Positions 11,370 to 22,765 of a stretch of 64,000 nt of DNA are shown piece after piece; position 1 is the first letter of the stretch; every line of letters starts with the position of its first letter. Made by a program: the position numbers and the translations under genes. Origin of the DNA: Brassica napus (lineage: Eukaryota; Streptophyta; Magnoliopsida; Brassicales; Brassicaceae). The notes below the pieces were generated by a model, which was given only the letters and a program-made list of their open reading frames with translations, was not told the origin of the DNA and searched no databases. The stretch lies in assembly GCF_020379485.1 (NCBI RefSeq), contig NC_063443.1, forward strand, positions 17,231,531-17,295,530, in the 5' to 3' direction.

Positions 11370-14300
11370 CTAGGGATTAACCCGGGCTACGCCCGGGATT
11401 TTTATTATTTTTTTAATTTAAGTTGTTAAATTATTTATATTTAAGGTATGATATATATATTTAGATAAATGTTAAGATGCATGTCATAATTAAAATTTAT
11501 TTTTAAATTTTAACACGTTAAATTAACATATTTTTTACTATTTAAATATCTTTTTTGTAATTTTGTTGGCTATCTAGTTATCATATTTAGCAAAACTATC
11601 CGTTGAGTGTTGAAATAAATGTTTTAGATATTTAATTAAACTGTAGAGTATTTTCGGATCGACCACATGCTCAACAATCGATCCATCCGTAAAAAGATGG
11701 TCGATCTCCTTGGCCAGGTAAGTACAATTTTAGCAAAAATATCTTTGATTTTCAAATATTAAGTATATAACTATTCTTTTGAATATTGGTTTTTTGAATT
11801 GTATTTTTTGATTAAATTATTGTATTATAATGTTTATGTAAATATTTTTTGATGTTTGAATTTGTGTTGTTCGTATACTTAACCTAGATGATATTGCTGT
11901 TTAACAATTTATTGTTTTCTCGATATAGAAAATAATGATATATCAAAACATATCTAATACTTGTTAAATGATAGTATAATGTAAATTACTTCCATTGTTT
12001 GAAAATAACAATTTGTTGTTTTTATTTTTGTTTTTAATTAGAAATTATTTTTATTTAAAAACATCATTCATATATAATATAATAGTTTAAGTTTGGAAGA
12101 TTAATCTATATATATAAATTTATGTATATTTAAAAAAAAAAATAATTTAAGATATTATATATTGAGTAACTGAATAAAAGCTGAATTTCTTATCTTGAAA
12201 ATCAAATATTTATAGTTTTGTCTTCATGTTATACTCACCAATCCATAATTGATATTTATAACTCAGTATGTTTTTTAAAAAACTTAGTTTTAAGTAATAA
12301 ATAAATTTAATAAATTAAATTCATCCCCTATAATGTGCTGTAAACTATATTTAAAAACTCTCTAAAATTATATTTTAAGCATAATATTACTATTATTTAA
12401 TTTAAGTTATTTTAAGCATAATATATGCTAAACCATCTTAAATTATATTTACAATAGGACCATCCTAAACCGGTTAATAAACCAAAAACAATACTAAACC
12501 AACATGAACCAATACCTGATTCGGCGAGAAAGGAAGTGTTTCGGGATAAACGCTTGAATGGTTATTAACTGTAATGGTTTGATCATGAAAGAGTTAGTAT
12601 GAATATTAACATTAAAATTATGGATTAGATTAATTTAAATTTGTAAGAATATCTTTGAGTCTAAGAAAAGCAATTCAATTCCCATGAATAAGTTTGGCTT
12701 TTGGAAGTTGCGGGTTTTCCAACAATGAATCCACCTAACAAAAAGTTTGTTGTTATAAAAAATCTCCTTCAAGGTCATTAAAGGTTTTTGGGACGGCAAT
12801 ATTTGATGGTGGAACCATTTTTTTGCTCGAGTGCTATGAAGTTTTTTTTATAGTGTGAGGTTGATGTTGATAGAATAATGAGTTTTATAGAGACTTTCTT
12901 GATGTAAAACTATATTTTTTTTTGTTTAATGTGGTATTTTCATTTTTACATAATTTACTACCATTTTAAGATAGATGTCCATTTTATTTAATGTACTCTT
13001 TCCATTTTTTTGAAAACTGTGCATTTACTTATTATTGTATATATAATTCATATATTTATATATTTATAATATTTACTTATTATTTATTTTTCTATATATT
13101 TTGTATTTCTCTTTCTTATATTTTATATTTTTTTAATATCTATATTTTATATTTTAAGATATATGTTTAAATTTTAATGTATTTTTCCATTTTTAATGTA
13201 AAACGGCAATGTTTAATAGAAGAACTGGACAAATTGTCAAATAGTTATATTTATGTTTTTTTCTTTTTTTATAAAATGGTAATGTTACATTATGGAGATA
13301 AACCGTTTTTTTTTGTGAAAAATGGTAATCTTACATATGTTTAATGTTGTTTTTCCATTTTTTATGTTGTATGTTTACATATTATTTTTAAAAATGTAAA
13401 ATAGTAATCTTACATATGTTTAATGTAGTATTTCCATTTTTATGTTGTATGTTTACATATATTTATTATTTTCGAAATTATATATAATGTTTTTTGAATT
13501 TTTTATAAAACGGTAATGTTACATTATGGAGATAAGCCGTCTTTTTTTCAAGTGAAAAAGGGTAATCTTACATATGTTTAATGTAGTTTTTTCATTTTTT
13601 ATGCTGTATGTTTAAATATTATTTATAATTTTCGAAAATTAGTAATATTAAAATGTAAAACTATATTTTATGCCACGTGTCATCTTTCGGAAGAAGTTTT
13701 TTTTGCTTATGTGGACGCTCTATGGAGCCTCAAGATTATATAGCAAATTACATGAGTTCATGGGTGTATCTACGCCAATTACTCTATATTTAATGTAGTA
13801 TTTTCATTTTTTATGTTGTATGTTTACATATTATTTATTATTTTCGAAATTATATATAATGTTTTTTTTTACAAAATAGTAATGTTACATTATGTAGATA
13901 AACCGTCTTTTTTTAGTGAAAAATGGTAATCTTACAAATGTTTAATGTTGTTTTCCATTTTTTATGTTGTATGTTTACATATTATTTTTTAAAATAAAAA
14001 TGTAAAATAGTAATCTTACATATGTTTAATGTAGTATTTCCATTTTATGTTGTATGTTTACATATATTTATTATTTTCGAAATTATATATAATGTTTTTT
14101 GACTTTTTTTATAAAACGGTAATGTTACATTATGGAGATAAGCCGTCTTTTTTCGGAAGAAGTTTTTTTTGCTTATGTGGATGCTCTATGGAGCCTCAAG
14201 GTTATATAGCAAATTACATGAGTTTATGGGTGTATCTACGCCAATTACTCTATATTTAATGTAGTATTTCTATTTTTTATGTTGTATGTTTACATATATT

Positions 14301-15014
14301 TATTATTTTCGAAATTATATATAATGTTTTTTGTTTTTTTTATAAAACGGTAGTATTACATTATGGAATTAAGCCGTCTTTCCATTTTTTTTTAAATTGT
14401 GCATTTACTTATTATTGTATATATAATTCGTATATTTATATATTTATAATATTTACTTATTATTTATGTTTTTATATATTGAGTATTTCTCTTTCTTATA
14501 CTTTATATTTAGTTAATGTCTATATTTTATATTTTAAGATAGATGTTTAAATCTTTACGTATTTTTCCATTTTTAATGTAAAATGGCAATGTTTAATAGA
14601 AGAACTTGAACAAATAGTCAAACATATTTATGTTTAATGTAGTATTTCCATTTTTAGTCAAACATATTTATGTTTAATGTAGTATTTCCATTTTTATGTT
14701 GTATGTTTTACATATATTTATTATTTTTGAAATTATATATAATGTTTTTTGTTTTTTTTTATAAAACGGTAATGTTACATTATGGAGATAAGCCGTCTTT
14801 TTTTTTTTAAGTGAAAATAGTAATCTTACATATGTTTAATGTAGATTTTTCATTTTTTATGCTGTATGTTTACATATTTTTTACAATTTTCGAAAATAAG
14901 TAATATTAAAATGTAAAACTATATTTTATGCCACGTGTCATCTTTCGGGAGAAATTTTTCCCGCTGATGTGGACGCCATATGGAGCCTCAAAAGCTCCCT
15001 TTTATTAGTAGAGA
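11370..15014 (-). mobile_element. Non-autonomous Helitron 2
   Basis: On the minus strand it starts TCTCTACTAATAAAAGGGAG at 15014, preceded by A at 15015. It ends with the palindrome CCCGGGCGTAGCCCGGG and CTAG at 11370, followed by T at 11369. The 5' end is typical of Brassicaceae Helitrons. That flanking T is also the first base of Helitron 1, so this element sits exactly on the 5' border of its neighbour. It has no Rep/helicase gene. About 11400-12940 is AT-rich filler; 12940-14910 is a repeat array. A short plus-strand stretch near 11650-11719 (IDHMLNNRSIRKKMVDLLGQ, then GTAAGT) could be a captured exon that I cannot identify. Confidence 0.82.
12940..14910. repeat. Tandem and dispersed repeat array inside Helitron 2
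   Basis: A unit of roughly 120-240 bases recurs. Its best marker, GGTAATGTTACATTATGGAG or a near variant, appears near 13278, 13512, 13878, 14118, 14349 and 14768. Between the markers lie copies of ATGTTGTATGTTTACATAT and TTATTATTTTCGAAATTATA. A longer block, CACGTGTCATCTTTCGG..GTGGACGC..GGAGCCTCA, matches the element's 5' subterminal region. It recurs near 13671 and 14930, with a shortened copy near 14153. No protein is encoded; open frames here are by-products of the AT-rich repeats. Confidence 0.75.
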
Positions 15015-15368
15015 TTGTGGATATTTTTTTGGTTTAACAGATAGTTCTTAAGAAAACATAACCGAGCTACTTGAAATCCGAAATAATCATACCGAACTCG
15101 ACCGGATACTAAAAGAACCACACACGTGCGAAAACAATTTAGATAAATGGGCCTATTGGGTTACTGCCACAGCTATTGAGGCCCATCATGAACACTAATA
15201 CGTTTATAACCTCGCAATTGCTTAAGAAATACGTATAACCCACCACCGTCGTCTAGATATCAATCAAACAGTCGGAGTCGGAGCTAATTCCATTATCCCA
15301 ATCCCTCGTTTCAATTCGAAGCCCTCACAGAATCCCTAATTGACGAAATCGCCGGATCGTTGACGAGG
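15015..15368 (+). promoter_or_regulatory. Upstream region of the RBM39-like gene
   Basis: Site II-type motifs ATGGGCC (about 15147) and AGGCCCATC (about 15179) lie 190-220 bases before the start codon, as in many plant growth-related genes. The stretch from about 15230 to 15368 is probably leader. I see no TATA box that I would defend. Confidence 0.45.
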
Positions 15369-18300
15369 ATGGAGTTTGACGAATACGAGTACCTGGAGAA
15401 GACGGCGGAGGAAGGAGATGGATTGGATAGGAAGACGGAAGAGAGCGAGAGGAGTTACAGGAAGAGAGAAGGAGAGAGGCGTGAGGTAGAGAACGGTGAC
15501 GAAGAGCGAAGGAGCAGTCGGAGTAAGAAGTCTCGGGGAGACGACGAAGAGAGCGGCGAAGGTAGGAGAAGGGATCGGGAGAAAGAGAGGCACAGGAGCA
15601 GCCGAGACAAGGATAAGATTAGGGTTAGGGGAGGATCGAGAGATAGAGAGAACGATCGTGAGAGGAGTAGCAAAGAGAGAGATAGGGGCGATAGGGAGAG
15701 AAGCCGAGACAGAGAGAGGGAGAAGGATAGAGAGAGGAGAAGCAAAGAGAGAGATAGGGAGGATAGGGAGAGGAGAAGCAGCAGTAGATCACGGAGGGAA
15801 GAGAAGGAACGCGAAGTAGTGGAAAGAGGAAGCAGGTTAGTTTAGCAAAATGTTGTTGACACATGTTTATAGGAATGATTCAAAGCTTTTTTTTCATATG
15901 ATTTCACGATTGCACAGGAGAAACAGGGAGAAGAAAGATGAGCCTGAAGCTGATCCAGAGAGAGACCAAAGAACTGTTTTTGCATATCAGGTAGAACTTT
16001 GATTTTGTAATGATAGGTGGATAAAGAACTCGGGTGGTTAAGTTTTACTGATTAAGCCAACCTAACTGGTTTTGTGATTCGCAGATGCCTCTTAAAGCTA
16101 CCGAGAGAGATGTTTATGAGTTCTTCTCCAAAGCTGGCAAGGTCAGTTTACTTTGTGCCCCGTTGTTATTAGTTTAGGCCATAGCAAGATGTTAATATTA
16201 CTCAACAGTCAGTTTTCAGGTTTTTGTTCTTATTTTCCTTTGTTCCTTATGATTTCAGGTCAGGGACGTGAGGCTGATTATGGATAGAAATTCAAGACGA
16301 TCAAAAGGAGTCGGGTATGTTTCTCTTTTCGGCTTCTAGTAAACTAAGTTTTGTGTATGTGCACGTGGTTCGTAATATTCTGCATTATTCAGTTTTCTTT
16401 GCAATTTCAAGAGCTCGGTTTAACTGTATTCTTAGATGCACTATCAATGCGATAATGATGAGGATGATGGCACTTGTTTAATCAATTCTGCCTGCTCAAG
16501 GTAGATGTCAGAATACCTGAATCCTTGTTACTTTCCATTGCAAGCAAGGAGGGAACCCATTAGCCTATCTTCATTGCTTATTAGATTTAATTATTGTTCA
16601 TTTTATCATGATGGACGCTAACATTTTATATTAATTTAGGACTCTAACCCACCAAAAGAGACTCAGCTTGATTCCCCGCACTGAAGTTTTTTTTTTACAA
16701 CTTCTCTTTGCTACGTTTCTCTGATATATTCATTGACGTGTAAGTCAAATATCTCTCTCTTGTTGACTTGCAGGTATGTTGAGTTTTATGATGTGATGTC
16801 TGTTCCAATGGCCATAGCTATGTCTGGACATTTGTTTCTTGGACAGCCTGTGATGGTTAAGCCCTCTGAAGCTGAAAAGAATCTTGCGCAATCCAATACC
16901 ACTACAGGCGTTGTAGGTGGTTCTGGGCCTTCTGGCCCTGTTGATCGAAAGCTCTATGTGGGGAACTTGCATTACAACATGACAGAGTTGCAACTTAGAC
17001 AGGTATTGTCATATCCACCCTCCTTAATAGTATAGAAAGAAGATAAATGGCTATTCCTGCTCACATATTTTGTTTTCATTGATAGATTTTTGAGCAATTT
17101 GGTCCTATTGAGCTTGTTCAGATGCCATATGACCTTGTAAGTGGTCAGTGCAAAGGTTATGGATTCATCCAGGTTAGTAGAACTCTTTTTCAAATTAGTT
17201 GTGCTGTTTTTCTTCGGGATTCCTCACACATATTTTTTCTCCTTCCATAGTTTGCTCAATTTGAACATTCAAAGGCAGCACAAACTGCCTTAAACGGACA
17301 ATTAGAGATTGCTGGTAGAACAATCAAGGTGAGTTTTGAACTCCTTAGTAGAAAAATGATCACTTGATGGACTTGCTTGTTATTTCACTGTGATAAATAT
17401 ATTTTCTTTTTTCCTCTATCAGGTTTCGTTTGTCTCTGAGCATATAGGCACACAAGACGCTAATCCAAAATCAGCTGATTTTGATGATGATGATGGAAAT
17501 GGGCTGGTAAGCTAGAGAACATTCTTCTTGTACCCTTTGTCTCCTTTCTATTTATTACTTGTTCTTTAACGACTCTCTTACAGGCTTTAAATGCACAAAC
17601 GAGGGTTCAGCTCATGCAGAAGCTGGATCGTACAGGTGTCGCAGCAAAGTATGTCTCTCTTGTATGCATTATTACTTCACAGATTTTTTAAAAATTTAGT
17701 GAGTCTCTAATCTTATGTAATTTGCACAGCATTGTGGGACCTTTTGGAGTACCAGCGCTAAATGGAACAGCTCTTAATCAACCAGGCATGAATCCTGGTT
17801 TCCCCACATCAGTGCTTCCGACAACAGCCATCCCTGCTTTTGTCACAGAGCCTGTTGGTCAGCCAAGTCAATGTCTTCTATTGAAGAACATGTTTGATCC
17901 TGCAACCGAGGTGGGTTCATGGCTCTTTCTTTTCTTCGCCTTAGAGCTGTGGAAAAAAAAGAGTCTTAGCCTTATGTAAACGGACTGCTGGCTTTTTAAG
18001 CATTATTAACATTTAATCATTATTTTGTTGCAGACGGAATTGGATTTTGATGAAGAAATTGAAGACGATGTTGGTCAAGAATGCTCCAAGTATGGGCAGG
18101 TCAACCATATTTATGTAGACAAGTAAGTATAAGTATCATCCCATGAGTTTCAATAAAAATGTCTTGCACATATGATGTTTATAGATATGTGATATTGATC
18201 TGAAACTTGGTGTAATGCAGGAAGAGCGCAGGTTTTGTGTATCTGCGGTTTGAATCGGTGCAGGCTGCCGCGGCAGCTCAAAGAGCAATGCACATGAGAT

Positions 18301-18435
18301 GGTTTGCGCAAAAGATGATATCTGCAACTTTCATGGTAAGATAGATCCTTGTGGATTCATCTGTTTAAGGTTTACTGAATGAGTTATCTTTAATTGCAGC
18401 CTCCAAATGAATATGAAGCCAAAGCCAAGGCGTGA
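15369..18435 (+). CDS. RBM39/CC1-like splicing factor, RNA-binding protein
   Basis: Thirteen exons join to 538 residues: 15369-15835, 15918-15990, 16085-16141, 16259-16314, 16774-17002, 17086-17172, 17251-17328, 17423-17506, 17584-17648, 17730-17910, 18034-18122, 18221-18335, 18400-18435. The start MEFDEYEYLEK is the first ATG in frame. Residues 1 to about 165 are rich in RE, RD and RS dipeptides, as in SR-like factors. RRM1 (about 175-250) contains GYVEFYDV, and RRM2 (about 277-350) begins KLYVGNLHYN. The C-terminal domain (about 443-530) has AGFVYLRFES and MRWFAQKMISATF, the pattern of a U2AF-homology motif that binds ULM peptides of other splicing factors. It probably acts in 3' splice-site recognition in the nucleus. 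Gene order matches At5g09880. Confidence 0.93.
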
Positions 18436-19346
18436 AGTGCAGGCAAGATAGATTTACTTGTTCAGACTCGGTATAAAACCTAAACCGGACTGCGATCCAT
18501 ATTCAGTCTCCTGTCTGAAACATGTTTTATATATAAATCAAAAGACTATTGGAGACCTTTCCTTCCGTTCTTGGTTGTTCGTTTTAGCCGTAACATTCCC
18601 ATATCATTTATCATAAACTTATTTTATCTTATTTCAACAGTGTTACTATTTGTTTACAGTTTTGAAATTGACTTGGTGTTTCTAAACGATGATATGAGAT
18701 TGTAAAGATTTTTACTGATACTGGAGCCAGATATCTAAATATTTACTAGCTTTCTTGAAAGTTTGTGCAGGAAGTAAATTTAGCTGTCCGGTTTAATCAA
18801 TACTTGTTTTGATGATTTCATATGTATTCCGCTAAAAGTAAACCGGTTCCAAACACTTTATGCAGGCCTTTTGGCTATTCTGAGAAATCAATCATATACA
18901 ATTTAACTTCTTCTCCAAGTTCTCTTTCTCTCTTTCATCACAAGCTCCTATTATCAAAAAAAAATATCCAGCTTCTTTGAGATTATCTCTCTTCCATTTT
19001 AAATCATCTCCTAGACCAATCTTATCAACAATCTTCGGGATTCTTGGTGGATTTCTAGATTGGAACTTGTCTAAACTAGTTTTCATGTTTAAAAGTCGAA
19101 ACTTGAAACCTTAATTTACATGGAACTTGGCAGTGAGCACACATTATCATATGACATATTCATAGTACGATACAAAGCTCACTTCTTTTAAATCATTTAA
19201 CCTTCATTCATATTCTTTGAACTAATCACAAAGTTCTCACATAAGATCATAATGTCTCGGTCTCGTCGCCATGTAAATGCTCACACAATACCATAATTAA
19301 TGCAATAAAAGAACCCTAAAATCTCGAACATAAGAGAGTTGTATCA
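18436..19346. other. Gap between the RBM39-like gene and a small unknown gene
   Basis: RBM39-like 3' UTR followed by AT-rich DNA. A 64-codon open frame on the minus strand (19086-18892) has no recognisable family and I do not call it a gene. An 18-base word GTCGCCATGTAAATGCTC at 19265-19282 repeats at 19375-19392, where it is antisense to the end of the small gene, so a piece of that gene's 3' end seems duplicated here. Confidence 0.45.
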
Positions 19347-19631
19347 TCATCTTATCACGACCCTGACAGGTCGTGTCGCCATGTAAATGCTCTCGAGCGT
19401 CCTAAACTTTTTCTCCTTCTTCTTCCACTTCTTCGATGATGACGTTACTCTCACGATCACCATTTCTTTCGTGCATTGGTCTTCATGAGTATCATCCTCA
19501 CCGAATAACTCTTCAATCTTCTTCTTCTTGATTATTTTGAAACTAATCTCTTCGTCGCTTAGCTGCATCAGTTCTTGAGCTGCCGTCTCTATCTCCTCCG
19601 TTACCATCTCTTCTCGTCTCCTCTTCTCCAT
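19347..19631 (-). CDS. Small Lys/Glu-rich hypothetical protein
   Basis: A single open frame of 94 codons from the Met at 19631 (an in-frame Met at 19670 would add 13 residues). The protein begins MEKRRREEMVTEEIETAAQE. It is strongly charged, with an acidic middle (ELFGEDDTHEDQ), a basic tract KKWKKKEKKFR and an end ESIYMATRPVRVVIR. No domain is recognised. The short basic tract followed by RTLESIY resembles the tails of small plant nuclear proteins, but this is an impression only. It lies convergent with the RBM39-like gene. It could be real, or a remnant of a larger gene. Confidence 0.4.
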   Translation of the reverse strand: MEKRRREEMVTEEIETAAQELMQLSDEEISFKIIKKKKIEELFGEDDTHEDQCTKEMVIVRVTSSSKKWKKKEKKFRTLESIYMATRPVRVVIR

Positions 19632-19670
19632 AACGAGACGAAAGAATTTCAGATTGAAGCTCAATATCAA

Positions 19671-20351
19671 GTTATCTTCGGAAAATAGTTTTCTCTCTCG
19701 CAGATATGGTGTTTTAATTTGATCGGTTTTTAAGAAAAATAAAATAATTTGTAGTAAATTTCTTGGATGCTTACGTAAATGTTAAAAGAGTTTTAAAGGC
19801 AACAGGAAACTACGACGTTGTTGCTAAGAAATCTCTCTTTCCCTATCATGCTTTTCACTATAATTCGCAAGCTAGTCCCTTTATTTTTTACTTTATTCAA
19901 CAAATCGCCACCTCATTTTCTACAATTATTTTTTCAATCATAGATGTGATTGGGTTATATAAATTTACTATTGATTTTTTATCTTAAAATTGTAATATAA
20001 ATATACCTTTTTTTCTTTCAATAAGCAATAATATATGTTTTTGTAAACTGAATAATCAATATATTTTGCATGAAATATAGATATGTCGCAACAGTAATAA
20101 GTAATTGAGCTATCTTTAACATATAGTAGCTCATTGGCAACCATGTTATCTTAGCAGGGGTTTAGAATTTACAAAGTTATGTGACATGGCTTTGATTTCG
20201 GCAATATGTTGGGGGGGGGGGGGGGGGGTTGTGGTTAATGCTTAGTCTTAAACAGCAAATGAAGTATCAAGGTTCATCGGCTGTGATGCTTATTTAGGAC
20301 AATCGCAAATCTTTACCGTCTGATGATGGAAATATAGAAGAATTCTACGAC
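19671..20351. other. Intergenic stretch with a homopolymer G tract
   Basis: AT-rich with no convincing gene. An uninterrupted run of 18 G residues lies at 20211-20228. Confidence 0.5.
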
Positions 20352-20548
20352 TAAGAGCATCTCCAACTCCACTCCATATTTTACTCCAAAATTGAAAAAA
20401 TGAAATGGGAAATGGAGTGATGAACAAAAAAATAAAAGCATTACTTTATAAATGGAGTAATCCTTTTATTTTTTATTCATTACTCTATTTTCCACTCCAT
20501 TTTCTCAATTTTGTAGTAAAATATGGAGTGGGATTGGAGATGCCTTAA
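20352..20548. mobile_element. PIF/Harbinger-type MITE
   Basis: The left end GAGCATCTCCAACTCCACTC and the reverse complement of the right end (GGCATCTCCAATCCCACTCC) form inverted repeats. The pairing extends about 45 bases inward (CATATTTTACT.CAAAATTGA). The flanks are TAA at 20352-20354 and 20546-20548. No coding capacity. Confidence 0.72.
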
Positions 20549-21142
20549 GAACACGATTGTTTCTTTTTTTTGCAGCTAACGCGATTGTTTCTTAAGTCTT
20601 AACTAATAAGAAAATTGTTTGTCCAAAAAAAAGAAAGAAAACTAATAAGAAAAGTGAAAGCCAATAGAATATCCAAACTATCCTTTCAGTGGGCCCCTAC
20701 CTACTTTGACTTTTTTCCGGTTACAAAACGCGTGTCTCTACACCTTGGTTGGTAAGCTTTTTCTTTCCGCTGACTTGCTCTTATATATTAGTATCAGTAT
20801 TGTAATAGTACTATATTGTTATTTAACGAATTAGAAACACCTGAAATTTTAGGGGCCTATAGTCTATATAAAATTTTCTTTTTATAAATTTATAAATTTA
20901 ATTTATTTTTTAAAAAAAATTAGGAATCTATAACAAATAGTTCACTGAAAATGAACAACGCTTCATGACTTGAATGCCTCCAAAAGTTTCCAGTCAAAAA
21001 AGTCACGTTGACTTTGACTCATTCGTGCTTACCAAAAAGTCCCAGAGAGAGAGAGAGAAGCTAGAAGAGAGAACGATTACATTCAACAAGTCTAAAAGAA
21101 TTCATACAACAATAAAATCACATTCAAACAGATGAAACCATC

Positions 21143-22019
21143 CTTTTTAGTAGGGCTGGGCAAATAAACCGAATCCGAAAATCCGAACCGAATCCGATCC
21201 GATAAAAATGAATCCGAACCGATCTGAACCCGACGTAAATACCGAATGGATCTTGTTTTATGGTATTTTGGGTTATGGGTATTATCCGAACCGAACCCGA
21301 ATCTAAATGGATATCCGATAAAACCCGAAACATTTAAAACTTCGAAAGATCTTGTACCAAACATGATCTCAATTCCTAATATGTATCCAAAATACACTAT
21401 GAAATATTGAACATCTAAAATACTTATCTATTCTATTGCATGAAGGTTGGTGGTTCTATTGCATGAAGGTTGGTGGTTCTATTACATGAAGGTTGAAGAT
21501 GTTCGTTGAATCTTGAAGTATTTAGATTTTGATTTTGTTTTCGTTAAACAATGTTTCTCATTTCATGAAAACGTGGTTTTCATTTTATGCTTTTATTTAT
21601 TTGGTTTTCTTTTTATCAGTAAATATGTTTACTTTTCGTTTGATTTTGAATGATCACGGTTGATGTTTCTTATTTTTGAATCGATTTTACTTAAGTTTTG
21701 GTTACAAAATAAGTACAAATCAGGTATTTTAAAACTGAAGAACTAATTTTACTCATGTTTTGGTTATAAAATAGGTAAAAATCAGGTACTTTTAAACCGA
21801 AAAACCGATTGGGATCCGAACCCGAAAGTATATTGGGTTGTACCGGTTCTTTGAAGATTTACTAACCCCGACCCGAACCCGATAGAACCCGAACCGGTTC
21901 CGAACCGAACTTTTATATAATCCGAATGGGGCTGATTTTGATAAACCCGAAAAACCAAAACCCGATTGGATAAAACCGAAACCCGTTTGGGACCCCGAAT
22001 GCCCAGGCCTACTTTTTAG
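21143..22019. mobile_element. Small non-autonomous hAT-type element, TAGGGCTGGGCA family
   Basis: The ends TAGGGCTGGGCA (21151) and TGCCCAGGCCTA (to 22011) are inverted repeats. An 8-base target duplication CTTTTTAG flanks them at 21143-21150 and 22012-22019, which is diagnostic of hAT-like insertion. The subterminal zones are dense in CCGAACCCGAA-type words on both sides, typical of a common Brassicaceae repeat. The middle is AT-rich and non-coding. Open frames of 69-101 codons here are fortuitous. A decayed relative lies near 47757-48222 on the opposite strand. Confidence 0.8.
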
Positions 22020-22765
22020 CAATTGTTTTCAAAAACCGGACCAGTCCAACCGGGAATCGTTAGATTCACTTTGTAGGGCCCGCCCATTAACTAAAGTATG
22101 TAAAACATTTATTTGGTTTCAGCATCCGTTTTGTCTCCACTTACTTTGGGCCTAACATAGGCCCAGTAACCAAAGTGTGAACATCGTGTTGTTATTTTTT
22201 TAATTTTCCGTTTTCTCTTCCAAAAGTAAACGCCATTATTGATAACTTCTCTCTCTCTCTCCATAAGCTGTTCATCTCCCCCAACCACAACAAACCAACT
22301 AGCTTTGCTTTGGTCTCTGTCCAGGACAAGAGCATCCTGATTAAAGCTAACCCCCTTTCGTTTTTCTTTTAAATTTTCCAATTGGTTTTGTCTGAAAGAA
22401 TATTTTACCGGAAAGCAAAAAAAAAAAAGAAAACTTGGAGAAGAATGAGTGAAAAGGAATAAACAAATTCTAAAGCCTCAAATTTGGAATATTCCCATTT
22501 CTCTCATCTTCCTTTCTTCCTTATTGCTTTGTGACCTCTGTTTCATTTCTTTCTTTCTTTCAATCTCTCTGTTCCTCTGTAACAGTAAAGCTTCATCAAA
22601 ATCTCGAAAGCCTCTCCCTTTGATCGGATTATTTTAATCTGATTCTTATCACTTTCTCAATCGAATTTGAATCTTTATTGAATTTTTTTAGATCTGGTGC
22701 TGTAATAACAAATCAGCTGCTCTGTTTTTTTTTAATTAAAGTTTCAAAATTTGTGGATTGCTGTA
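22020..22765 (+). promoter_or_regulatory. MED26C promoter and leader region
   Basis: A CT microsatellite lies near 22247-22262, and a pyrimidine-rich stretch near 22500-22620 probably belongs to the leader. GGCCCG and GGGCC words occur at about 22077 and 22147. No other gene is seen. Confidence 0.35.

Noticed and set aside
12940..14910. CRISPR-like or satellite array
   Set aside because: The repeats are long, diverged and irregularly spaced, lie in a eukaryotic Helitron, and have no spacer structure.
8542..15014. Autonomous Helitron
   Set aside because: No Rep motif, SF1 helicase or RPA gene is found in either element; only host gene fragments and repeats are present.
15455..15864. Antisense open frames of 79-96 codons rich in Leu and Ser
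   Set aside because: They are the complement of the RE/RS-repeat exon of the splicing factor; purine-rich coding repeats give open frames on the other strand by chance.
18892..19086. Minus-strand 64-codon frame as a gene
   Set aside because: No homologue recognised, no supporting promoter or splice signals, and a length expected by chance in this region.
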